NCBI RefSeq assembly: GCF_001938985.1
Contig: NZ_MKIN01000019.1
Coordinates: forward strand, 248,001-312,000
DNA: 64,000 nt
Origin: Gillisella taibaishanensis
GTDB taxonomy: Bacteria; Pseudomonadota; Alphaproteobacteria; Rhizobiales; Rhizobiaceae
Reading direction: 5' to 3'
A program made the translations under genes and the position numbers. The notes beneath the pieces are model-generated. The model did not search any database, was not told where the DNA came from, and saw only the letters and a program-made list of their open reading frames with translations. How positions within the stretch are numbered: the first letter of the stretch is position 1; each line of letters begins with the position of its first letter. Of the stretch, positions 17,829 through 25,855 are shown piece by piece.

Positions 17829-19265
17829 ATGTCCGACGTCAACCATCGTCCAACCGTCGCCATTATCGGCGGCGGCTTTACCGGGGCTGCCGTGGCGTGG
17901 AACCTTGCCCGCAAAAGTCGGCCGGGTACCGTCCGCATCGTCGTATACGAGCCGCGCGCCATCATTGGCGCAGGGCTGGCTTACGACACAAGCAATCCGT
18001 CGCACCGCATCAATGTGCCGGCAGACCGGATGAGCCTCGATCCTGATGTGATGGACGATTTCCTCAGCTGGGTGAAGCAACAGGGCCTTGACCGACAAGA
18101 CCGCCAGGCGGTGCTTGATGACGGTCGGGTCTTCCCGCGCCGGCGGGATTTTGGGACGTATGTCACGGCAAGGCTGGCACCGTATCTCACCGAGGGACGC
18201 GTTGAACATGCGCGCGCGAAGATAGAGCATATCGAGCGCGACGCATCACGCTGGCGTATCACCGGCGCCGATGGCACTGTGCAAGATGCGGATGCCGTGG
18301 TGATCGCGACCAGCCATCCCTCCCCGTCACCACCGAAAGCGCTGGCCGTCGCCCTTGGCGGCCATCCTGGCTTCGTGGCTGACGCCACTCAGGCGGATGC
18401 ATTGAGCACGATCCGCCCACACCACCGGGTTCTGATCGTCGGCAATGGGTTGACCGGTGCGGATATCGCCGCGACCCTGCTGGACGCTGGCCATACTGGG
18501 CCGATCATCAGCATTTCACGGCGCGGCCTGCGATCAAGGGGACATGCCCAGATGCCGCAGGAGCCGTTTGGGGATTTTTCGAGCCGGCCGGTCACGTCGG
18601 TTCGACAATTGACGCGGCAAATCCGCGAGGAGATCGGTCGCGCAGCGGCCGAGGGTACCAGCTGGCATGCGGTTCTCGACAGCGTACGCAGCCAGGCTCA
18701 GGCGATTTGGCCCCAACTGTCGATCGAGGAGCGGCGGCGGCTGGTGCGCCATCTCAGGCCTTTTTGGGACGTGCATCGCTTCAGGATCGCGCCGCAGATT
18801 GAGGCCGCTATCGATCAGGCAGTTGCCTCAGGACAAATGCGGGTCCTCGCGGCCTCCGTTCAGGATGCCTCGCAATCCGGCGAGGAAATCGCCATCACGC
18901 TGCGCGAGACGCGCAGCCGCAGGGTTATCAATCACCATTTTGACGCCGTGGTCATTGCTACCGGCCCGGCCCATGGTGGCATTATTGGAAACCAGCCCTT
19001 CCTTCGGGATCTGGCGGCGAAAGGGCTTGTCGCGCTCGACCCGACCGGTCTCGGCCTTGCTTGCGACCGGCAATCCCGGCTACTCGATGAGCACGGAAAC
19101 GCCACCCCTCGCCTGCTCGTCGCCGGTCCTCTGGCACGCGGTACCTTCGGAGAATTGATGGGCCTGCCGCAGGTTTCCGAACATGCCAGGCAGGTTGCCG
19201 ATCATCTCGTCGCCACCTTGGGGCTTGCTGAGGGCGGTCATCAAGCGACGGAAAACGCCGCTTGA
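17829..19265 (+). CDS. FAD/NAD(P)-binding protein (PF13454-type)
   Basis: A 478-residue flavoprotein of the FAD-NAD(P)-binding family that includes E. coli YdhS. A first dinucleotide fold IIGGGFTGAAVAWNLAR lies at residues 12-28, then GAGLAYDTSNPSHRINVPA, and a second fold VLIVGNGLTGADIAATLLD near residue 200. No signal peptide or membrane span. It starts 36 bases after sfnB on the same strand, so cotranscription is likely; it might supply electrons to a flavin monooxygenase, but nothing in the sequence shows this. It is convergent with secDF. Confidence 0.82.
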   Translation: MSDVNHRPTVAIIGGGFTGAAVAWNLARKSRPGTVRIVVYEPRAIIGAGLAYDTSNPSHRINVPADRMSLDPDVMDDFLSWVKQQGLDRQDRQAVLDDGRVFPRRRDFGTYVTARLAPYLTEGRVEHARAKIEHIERDASRWRITGADGTVQDADAVVIATSHPSPSPPKALAVALGGHPGFVADATQADALSTIRPHHRVLIVGNGLTGADIAATLLDAGHTGPIISISRRGLRSRGHAQMPQEPFGDFSSRPVTSVRQLTRQIREEIGRAAAEGTSWHAVLDSVRSQAQAIWPQLSIEERRRLVRHLRPFWDVHRFRIAPQIEAAIDQAVASGQMRVLAASVQDASQSGEEIAITLRETRSRRVINHHFDAVVIATGPAHGGIIGNQPFLRDLAAKGLVALDPTGLGLACDRQSRLLDEHGNATPRLLVAGPLARGTFGELMGLPQVSEHARQVADHLVATLGLAEGGHQATENAA

Positions 19266-19299
19266 TATCGCCGAGAGCATCCCTCGTGCCGCCGCTGAC

Positions 19300-21825
19300 T
19301 TATGCGGCAACCGTCACAGCCGTTTTTTCAGCCTCTGATCCGCCCGAGCGCTTGCGCCGCCAATCGCCGAGGAAGAGCAGGATTGGTGCGGCGATAAAGA
19401 CCGAGGACGAGGCGGCAATCAAAATACCGAAGATCATCGGCACAGCGAAGCTTTCCACAGCGCTACCACCCCAGATCGCCATCGGCAGCAGCGATAGAAA
19501 AGCGGTGGCGGACGTGTAGAGGCTGCGGGCCAGCGTTTCGTTGATCGATAGATCGATCAGGTCGCGCAGTGGCATGCTCTTGTAGAGCCGCATGTTTTCG
19601 CGCATCCGATCATAGACCACCACCTTGTCGTTGACGGAATAGCCGACCAGCGTCAGCAGTGCGGCAATGGCCGTCAGGTTGAAGTCGAGCCCGGTCAACG
19701 CGAAGAAGCCGATGGTTTTTGTCACATCCAGCACCAGCGTTGCAATCGCTCCGACGGCGAAAGGCCATTCAAAGCGGAACCAGATATAGGCGAGCATGGC
19801 AAGGCTGGCGAGCACGACGGACAGGATGCCAGCGGTCGCCAGTTCCCCTGATATCTTCGGGCCGACAACTTCGGTACGGGCGACAGTCGCCGTAGCGTCG
19901 ACGGCTTTGACTTCCGTGCGCAAACGTTCGACTGCCGCCGTCTGGGCCTCCTCGCCGCCCGGCTGGCGCTCGACGCGAACCAGGAGGTGCCTTGTATCGC
20001 CGAATTCCTGCAGGGTGACGTCGCCCAATCCCAGCCCATCGAGGCCGGAACGAAACGCAGCGAGGTCAGCCGGCCCATCCGTCACCACTTCAAGCTGAAT
20101 GCCACCGCGGAAATCGACGCCGTAATTAAGGCCTGGTGCGAAAAACAGGACAAGCGAAGCAATCGATAGCAGAGCCGAAACGCCAATGCCAAAGAACCGC
20201 GCCCGCATGAAGCGAATCTTGGTGCCATCGGGAATGAGTTGGATTGGAAACAGCGGCTTGATCTCCAACCGCTTCAGTTTGAATCGTCGCACGATGGCCA
20301 GCATCACAACGCGCACGACGGAAACTGCCGTAAACATGGAAATGGCAATGCCCAACCCCATGGTGATGGCAAAGCCCCGTACAGGGCCGGAGCCGAACCA
20401 GAACAGCAGCAGCGTTGCGATCAGCGCAGTAACATTGCTGTCAATAATTGTGGAATAGGCCCGCTGAAAGCCGGCATCGAGCGCCGCTATGGCGCTGCGG
20501 CCCTTACGGCTTTCTTCGCGGATACGCTCATTGATGAGCACGTTGGCGTCGACTGCGAGGCCTATGCCGAGCACGATGCCGGCAATGCCCGGCAGTGTCA
20601 GCGTTGCCCCGAGCCAGGACAAGGCGGCAAACGTCAGGATGACGTTCAAGCCCAGCGCCAGATTGGCAAGGACGCCCCAGCGGCCATAGAGGACGATCAT
20701 GAAACCGACGACGAGGCCAAAGCCGATCAGACCGGTATAGACGCCCATCTTGATAGCGTCGGCCCCGAGATCGGCTCCGACCGTGCGTTCCTCGATGACC
20801 GTCAGTTTGACCGGCAACGCCCCCGCCCGCAGCAGGGCCGCGAGATCAGTGGCGCTTTCAACAGTGAAATTGCCCGATATTTGGCCGGAGCCGCCAGTGA
20901 TCGGCTCTCGGATCACCGGTGCCGACAGAACCTTGTCATCGAGCACGATGGCAAAGGGCTTGCCGACATTGGTGCGGGTGATGTCGGCGAAGCGTGCCGC
21001 GCCTGCCGTATCGAAGCGGAAACTGACCAGCGGCTCATTGGTATTTTGATCGAAGCTGACGCGGGCATCTGTCAACCGGTCGCCGGCCAGTTTCACGCGA
21101 TCCTCGACGGGATAGGTTCGGCCTTCGTCATCCTTCAGCAGCGTTACGCCACGCGGCACGGCGCTGCCATCGGTTGCCGTATCCGACAGCATGTGAAAGC
21201 TCATTTTCGCGGTGGAGCCGAGCAATTCCCGGATACGGGCAGGGTCTTGAGTGCCCGGCAATTGCACCAGGATACGGTCTCCGCCAATCCGCTGGATCGT
21301 TGGCTCGGCCACGCCGACCTGATCGATGCGCTGACGGATGATTTCCAAGCTCTGCTCGACGCCGGCATTGGCCCGATCGGTGATCCCGGCCTCGGTCATG
21401 GTGACGGAAATCGTCGCACCACTGCCGGCAAAGGCGAGATCGGGCGTCGACGACAGGCCGACCGGATGCGCGAGCGTATCAAGCGCCTTTAGGGCCACAG
21501 GCCGTAGGTCCGCGTTTGGCAGTGTGACGATAAGTTGTGATCCGCTTTTGCGGGCCGTAGCGCCATCAATACCGGCCTCACGGAGGGCTTTGCGCGAGTC
21601 CTGGATAAGGCCTTGCAGACGCTCCTGCACGAGGTCGGCGCTATCGACTTCGAGCACGAGATGGGAGCCACCTCTCAGGTCCAGGCCAAGCGAGACTCTG
21701 TCTTTTGGAAACCAGGACGGGAGAGCGTTCAGAGCAGCAGGTGAAAGAATGTTTGGCAGAGCCGTGAGAATGCCAAGGGCGATGATAACCACGTAGGTGG
21801 CCACCAGCCAGGGAGATGTTTTCAT
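19300..21825 (-). CDS. secDF: SecDF fusion, protein translocase accessory subunit
   Basis: An 841-residue fusion of SecD and SecF, the RND-type membrane proteins that use the proton gradient to aid late steps of Sec export. An N-terminal helix precedes the large periplasmic P1 domain. The SecD half has DLRGGSHLVLEVD, LVQLPGTQDPARIRELLG and AGIVLGIGLAVDANVLINER; the SecF half (from about residue 560) has GVDFRGGIQLEV and TLVGYSVNDKVVVYDRMREN. Fusions are usual in rhizobia. A GTG at 21858 is an alternative start; the ATG at 21825 begins just before the first membrane helix. yajC is not adjacent. Confidence 0.93.
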   Translation of the reverse strand: MKTSPWLVATYVVIIALGILTALPNILSPAALNALPSWFPKDRVSLGLDLRGGSHLVLEVDSADLVQERLQGLIQDSRKALREAGIDGATARKSGSQLIVTLPNADLRPVALKALDTLAHPVGLSSTPDLAFAGSGATISVTMTEAGITDRANAGVEQSLEIIRQRIDQVGVAEPTIQRIGGDRILVQLPGTQDPARIRELLGSTAKMSFHMLSDTATDGSAVPRGVTLLKDDEGRTYPVEDRVKLAGDRLTDARVSFDQNTNEPLVSFRFDTAGAARFADITRTNVGKPFAIVLDDKVLSAPVIREPITGGSGQISGNFTVESATDLAALLRAGALPVKLTVIEERTVGADLGADAIKMGVYTGLIGFGLVVGFMIVLYGRWGVLANLALGLNVILTFAALSWLGATLTLPGIAGIVLGIGLAVDANVLINERIREESRKGRSAIAALDAGFQRAYSTIIDSNVTALIATLLLFWFGSGPVRGFAITMGLGIAISMFTAVSVVRVVMLAIVRRFKLKRLEIKPLFPIQLIPDGTKIRFMRARFFGIGVSALLSIASLVLFFAPGLNYGVDFRGGIQLEVVTDGPADLAAFRSGLDGLGLGDVTLQEFGDTRHLLVRVERQPGGEEAQTAAVERLRTEVKAVDATATVARTEVVGPKISGELATAGILSVVLASLAMLAYIWFRFEWPFAVGAIATLVLDVTKTIGFFALTGLDFNLTAIAALLTLVGYSVNDKVVVYDRMRENMRLYKSMPLRDLIDLSINETLARSLYTSATAFLSLLPMAIWGGSAVESFAVPMIFGILIAASSSVFIAAPILLFLGDWRRKRSGGSEAEKTAVTVAA

Positions 21826-21920
21826 GATGTCTATCCATGCCTGCACCGGCCTCGTCACCCCCGCTGGCGAAGGGCTAGCAGAGGCGACGGCGCGGACGCA
21901 CGTTGATCGGAAAAGTTAGA

Positions 21921-22331
21921 TCAGACGGTGAGGCAAGGCGGGGCGCGGGGTGGATTGGCCCTATTTGGCCTATCGGTGACGCCATCCACCGGTGCAGTTG
22001 GTAGAGATTGTGCGGCAATGAAGTGGCCGGGTACAGTCCATGCGGCAATCGAGAAGCTGATGCCCGGCGGAGGCGGCGGAACACGTGGATCGGGTCTTGC
22101 CGAAACGGCAAACGCGCGTCCAATCGGATCGCGTGCAGCAAGGTGCTGTGACGGCTGGCCGTGCGATACGGCAATGGCACCATGCGGTGTCAGAACAGGT
22201 CGCGGCCCATGGAAAGACCAGCCGAGATAGGCAATTGCTAGTGCCAGAAAGGCAACGAGCAGAGCTGGCCTGAAGGCAGGTGCTGAGGAGGCGATCGTCT
22301 CGCGGGATGTCGCTTCGCGTTGCATCGCCAT
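21921..22331 (-). CDS. Hypothetical small proline-rich protein with one N-terminal membrane segment
   Basis: A possible 136-residue protein 95 bases upstream of secDF on the same strand. One hydrophobic segment (FRPALLVAFLALAIAYLGW, about residues 20-40) is followed by a proline-rich, periplasm-like tail containing RVPPPPPG and ending PRAPPCLTV. No family is recognised and there is no strong ribosome site, so the start (22331 or 22325) and the gene itself are uncertain. Another open frame overlaps on the same strand, but this one has the clearer membrane-protein pattern. Confidence 0.4.
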   Translation of the reverse strand: MAMQREATSRETIASSAPAFRPALLVAFLALAIAYLGWSFHGPRPVLTPHGAIAVSHGQPSQHLAARDPIGRAFAVSARPDPRVPPPPPGISFSIAAWTVPGHFIAAQSLPTAPVDGVTDRPNRANPPRAPPCLTV

Positions 22332-22528
22332 GGGATCTGCCTATCAGAAGGGGGCCAGGCTGTCGAGGCGCAAGCAGCAAAAGGGAGAAGACCGCTGCTC
22401 ACAGCTGGCAACGCCATTCCCTAAATTTAAACAGAAAAACGCAAAATTCTAAATAATAAAGAGTTTATTTATATAGCAACTATAAATACAGGGGAAATTG
22501 AAACACTCCTTTTACGGACACAACCATC
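22332..22528. promoter_or_regulatory. AT-rich promoter region of the chemoreceptor gene
   Basis: The last 90 bases before the receptor gene are very AT-rich for this genome and include an imperfect dyad around TTTATATAG/CTATAAATA at about 22467-22491. No exact -35/-10 pair is assigned. Confidence 0.4.
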
Positions 22529-24490
22529 ATGCGGAACATCCCGATCATTGGAAAATTCCTGCTCATAATGGCCCTGTTCGGCGTCTTCGCAGTTAGCGTT
22601 GCCGGATATGCCGCCTACCAGATCAAAGCGACCGATACCAGCTACAGCAATCTGATCGACCAGGAAACCAAGGCTGCGCTTTATGCCTCGCGCGCCAACA
22701 GAGCCCTGCAAGGCTCTCGCGCCGCACTCGGTGACCTCCTGATGGCCAGAAACGATCAAAGCAACGATGTCGCGCTAAAGGAATTTACCACTCAGCATGA
22801 TAATTTCATAAAATATATGGACACGGCCATTGCCGCGCTTCCGTCTTATGCCGAAGCTCGCACGATGAAAGAGCAGGGTGTGACCTTGCTTGAAAAGACC
22901 TGCGTCCAGACGATCGAACTCGCAAAAAAATCAATAACGCCAGACGAGATTGCCGCGAGCCAGACCGTCTATTTGGCGGATTGTCAGCCAAGCTTTACGG
23001 CACTGTCCGCGAAGTTTTCTCAGATGATCAACGCGTCGAGTGATGCCGCAAATAAGGGTAGCGACAATCTCAGCGATAACAGCAACTATACCGCCGTTCT
23101 GACACTCGTAGGTGTCATCGGCGGGTTGCTTGTGGTGTTGCTGATTGGCTTCTTCACCATCCGCTCATCCTTGGTCCAGCCGATCAAAGAGATTGCCGGG
23201 ACCATGGAGATACTGGCCGGCGGCAACTTCGACGCTCCTGTCGATGGCGCTGATCGCCGAGATGAGGTCGGCACGATGGCGAAGGCCGTGATGATCTTCA
23301 AGGAAAACGGTCTGCGCGCCAAGGCGTTGGAGCAGGAAGCCGCCAAAACGCGCGATCTCAGTGAAGCTGAACGCGAGCGGGTTGCCGAGGCCGACCGCAA
23401 GCGCAACACAGAGATGGCGCAGGCCACCTCCGGCCTTGCAAAGGGCTTGCAGCACATGGCCAATGGCGATCTGACGTTCCACCTCCAGGAGCCCTTCTCC
23501 GGCGAATTCGAAGGGTTGCGCGCAGATTTCAATGCGACTGTCTCGAAGCTGCGCGATACGTTGGGATCCGTCAGCCATGCGACGAGCTCGATCGACGGTG
23601 GCTCGCGAGAACTCAGCACCAGCGCCAACGATTTGTCCAAGCGCACAGAGCAGCAAGCTGCCGCCCTCGAGCAAACGGCAGCCGCTTTGAACGAGATCAC
23701 GACGAATGTCTCTAATTCGGCGAAGAGAACCGAAGAGGCCCGCTCCGTTGCTATGGAAGCGAACCGCTCCGCCCAGCAATCGGGTGACGTCGTTGCCAAC
23801 GCTGTCAATGCCATGCAACGGATTGAGGACAGCTCCTCGAAAATCTCCAATATCATCGGCGTTATCGATGAAATTGCGTTCCAGACCAATCTTCTGGCGC
23901 TGAACGCTGGGGTCGAAGCTGCTCGCGCGGGTGAAGCAGGCAAAGGCTTTGCCGTCGTTGCTCAGGAAGTTCGAGAACTGGCACAGCGTTCCGCCCAGGC
24001 AGCCAAGGAAATCAAGGACCTGATCCGCAATTCGGCTGACGAGGTGGAGAACGGCGTCAAACTTGTCTCTGCAACTGGTGAAGTGCTGAAAGTGATCGAA
24101 GGTCACGTTGTTGCGATCAATGGGCAGCTTGATGCGATCGCCACATCTGCCCGCGAACAATCTGTCGGTCTTGCAGAGGTCAATACCGCGATCAATCAAA
24201 TGGACCAAGTGACCCAGCAGAATGCCGCAATGGTGGAAGAAGCCACAGCGGCAAGCAGCTCACTTGCCGGAGAAGCCGAAAAGCTTCGCCAATTGATCGG
24301 CCAATTCCAGCTCGGCAATACCGGGATGGCCGGCACCTCGTCCCAGGCCAGGCCGGCCTATGCGTCACCTGCTCCCGCGCAAAGCGGTCAGCGGGCCGTC
24401 GCGTCCCCTGCCCGCAAAATGGTGGGACAGGTCGCAAAAGCTTTGGGCTTGAACAGCGCAGCAAAGACCGACAATTGGGAAGAATTCTGA
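22529..24490 (+). CDS. Methyl-accepting chemotaxis protein
   Basis: A 653-residue chemoreceptor. Domain order: membrane helix 1 (about residues 8-30), a periplasmic four-helix-type sensor (about 31-185), membrane helix 2 ([19 protein letters not shown]), HAMP (about 212-265), a second HAMP-like segment (about 290-345), then the signalling hairpin whose tip is [20 protein letters not shown]. It ends DNWEEF, matching the xWxxF tether that docks CheR/CheB in other receptors. The ligand is not predictable. Upstream DNA is AT-rich; no che genes are in the window, so it acts through a che operon elsewhere. Confidence 0.95.
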   Translation: MRNIPIIGKFLLIMALFGVFAVSVAGYAAYQIKATDTSYSNLIDQETKAALYASRANRALQGSRAALGDLLMARNDQSNDVALKEFTTQHDNFIKYMDTAIAALPSYAEARTMKEQGVTLLEKTCVQTIELAKKSITPDEIAASQTVYLADCQPSFTALSAKFSQMINASSDAANKGSDNLSDNSNYTAVLTLVGVIGGLLVVLLIGFFTIRSSLVQPIKEIAGTMEILAGGNFDAPVDGADRRDEVGTMAKAVMIFKENGLRAKALEQEAAKTRDLSEAERERVAEADRKRNTEMAQATSGLAKGLQHMANGDLTFHLQEPFSGEFEGLRADFNATVSKLRDTLGSVSHATSSIDGGSRELSTSANDLSKRTEQQAAALEQTAAALNEITTNVSNSAKRTEEARSVAMEANRSAQQSGDVVANAVNAMQRIEDSSSKISNIIGVIDEIAFQTNLLALNAGVEAARAGEAGKGFAVVAQEVRELAQRSAQAAKEIKDLIRNSADEVENGVKLVSATGEVLKVIEGHVVAINGQLDAIATSAREQSVGLAEVNTAINQMDQVTQQNAAMVEEATAASSSLAGEAEKLRQLIGQFQLGNTGMAGTSSQARPAYASPAPAQSGQRAVASPARKMVGQVAKALGLNSAAKTDNWEEF

Positions 24491-24524
24491 TCGCCTGCCC
24501 GACAAAAGTGTGGTGCATTGGCTA

Positions 24525-24593
24525 AAGCGCCAGCTGGCAACAAAATCTCCTCGCCTAACGGCAAGGACAGAAATTGTAAGCCATCTGGCGCTT
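24525..24593. repeat. Long-range dyad in the gap after the chemoreceptor
   Basis: AAGCGCCAG at 24525-24533 and CTGGCGCTT at 24585-24593 are exact nine-base complements 51 bases apart, with a weaker inner stem around GCC-TAAC-GGC. It occupies most of the gap between two convergent genes and may act as an extended 3' structure for either. Confidence 0.45.
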
Positions 24594-24615
24594 ACTTGGC
24601 GTCATTAGTCACGCA

Positions 24616-25122
24616 TTACGCGCGTTCGCCGACCAGATAGGCATAACGGAGCTTGATAGAGTTGTTGGGCCGCTGGATATCCATTTTGGGTCCATACATG
24701 AGTTCAGGCGTCAAAATCTTGCTGGCGTCTGAAACCTTTGGCACAGTTCCAAGTAAATAAATGTCCCGACTAAGATATGTCCGAGTTTCAAATGCATCGG
24801 ACTCCATATAGTTGACCTGAACGACAAATGCGCCGTCACCTTTCTCCATCATCTTTGAGAGGATCTTCGCCTCGTTATTTTCCAACCATTTTGTTGCCCA
24901 ATGGGTCAACGCGTAGCTGTTGAGCGCTTCCGATCCCATTCGCAAAGCAGATGCGGCTGCACCGCCAACTGCATTGCGCGTCCCAACTTCCCGCGGGCCA
25001 GGTGCGTAGGTGATATAGTCCAGCGACGGACCACGCCCCATACGACTCATTGGCTGAGATGCGCCGTCACCATTGAACGGTTTCATCTTGAGGCGAGACG
25101 AAGAAACATCAAAATCGGGCAT
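24616..25122 (-). CDS. Unrecognised T6SS-linked protein downstream of hcp
   Basis: I do not recognise this 168-residue protein. It has no signal peptide or membrane helix. The first third is polar and glycine-rich (MPDFDVSSSRLKMKPF, then DYITYAPGPREVGTRNAVGG), the middle is helical (LNSYALTHWATKWLENNEAK), and the C-terminal half looks like beta strands (GAFVVQVNYMESDAF, SIKLRYAYLVG). The ATG at 25122 is chosen because AAAGGAA lies six bases before it; an in-frame ATG two codons upstream sits directly against that site. It is the next gene after hcp on the same strand, past a terminator, so it could be an Hcp-associated cargo, adaptor or immunity protein. Function is unknown. Confidence 0.78.
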   Translation of the reverse strand: MPDFDVSSSRLKMKPFNGDGASQPMSRMGRGPSLDYITYAPGPREVGTRNAVGGAAASALRMGSEALNSYALTHWATKWLENNEAKILSKMMEKGDGAFVVQVNYMESDAFETRTYLSRDIYLLGTVPKVSDASKILTPELMYGPKMDIQRPNNSIKLRYAYLVGERA

Positions 25123-25286
25123 AGCCATTTCCTTTAAACAAAACGAGTTGATGGCATGAGCAGACGGTGGACGAGGTATTAGAAGATCGTCCGGTTGATT
25201 TTGAGCCACATGCCCTTACAAAGACGGCAGCCGTCTCTAGCACCCAATTGCCTTGGGTCCTGGTTGCTCCGACATCGTGTGAAAAC

Positions 25287-25308
25287 GGCACCGCCCGAAG
25301 GCGGTGCC
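25287..25308 (-). terminator. Rho-independent terminator after hcp
   Basis: Perfect nine-base stem GGCACCGCC/GGCGGTGCC with a four-base loop, nine bases beyond the hcp stop. Read on the minus strand it is followed by GTTTTC, so it fits a terminator for hcp and separates it from the unknown gene downstream. Confidence 0.8.
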
Positions 25309-25317
25309 AGATGACCG

Positions 25318-25794
25318 TTAAGCCGCCTTGGTAGTCGACAGATCGTAAGAAGCGATCATCGGCGACTTCGGGTTGTTCTGGTCGTCGTAAGGCGTATACT
25401 TCACTTCGATCTTGGTGAAGTTCAGCTTGATGGTTTCGACCGGGCGGTCACCGCTGGAATCGACGGAATAATTGGCGATCAGCGTGTTGGTGAGCGTGTA
25501 TTCGATATAGGTATTGCCGGGATTGCCGGTCGTGACCATGTGGATCACCGCCTGCTTACCAGTGCGGCCTGCGCAGGCTTCCTGGAACAGCTTGGTGGAG
25601 GACGAATCGCTCACTTTGGTCAGGATCACTTCGGAAACCGCTGGCTCGGAAGCTTCGCGGTTAGCGGTCGAACCGGCCGTGGTGTTCATGGCGCGGCTGA
25701 CATTCCAGTGGATGGCTTCGATATCCATCCAGTTGCGATGTTCTTCGTGAGTAGCATCACCCTGGATACCGTCGATCTTCAGATAAATCGGCAT
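25318..25794 (-). CDS. hcp: Hcp, T6SS tube protein (TssD)
   Basis: Hcp hexamers stack into the inner tube of the T6SS and carry small effectors. The 158-residue protein has the standard opening MPIYLKIDGIQGDATHEEH, the conserved W-N segment IHWNVSRAM, and SGDRPVETIKLNFTKIEVKY near the C-terminus; length is normal. AGGAGAG precedes the ATG. It follows clpV by 61 bases; that gap contains a weak CCTCG/CGAGG stem (25822-25838), and a strong terminator follows hcp, consistent with hcp mRNA being made in excess. Confidence 0.96.
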   Translation of the reverse strand: MPIYLKIDGIQGDATHEEHRNWMDIEAIHWNVSRAMNTTAGSTANREASEPAVSEVILTKVSDSSSTKLFQEACAGRTGKQAVIHMVTTGNPGNTYIEYTLTNTLIANYSVDSSGDRPVETIKLNFTKIEVKYTPYDDQNNPKSPMIASYDLSTTKAA

Positions 25795-25855
25795 ATAACT
25801 CTCCTATAAAAATTGAAAGAACCTCGTTCACAGCGAGGCATGGTTCACCTTTCAC

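Noticed and set aside
20239-21492. Long open frame (417 codons) on the plus strand
   Set aside because: Antisense to secDF, with no recognisable domain and no ribosome site.
23165-24208. Open frame of 347 codons opposite the chemoreceptor
   Set aside because: Antisense shadow of the conserved signalling domain.
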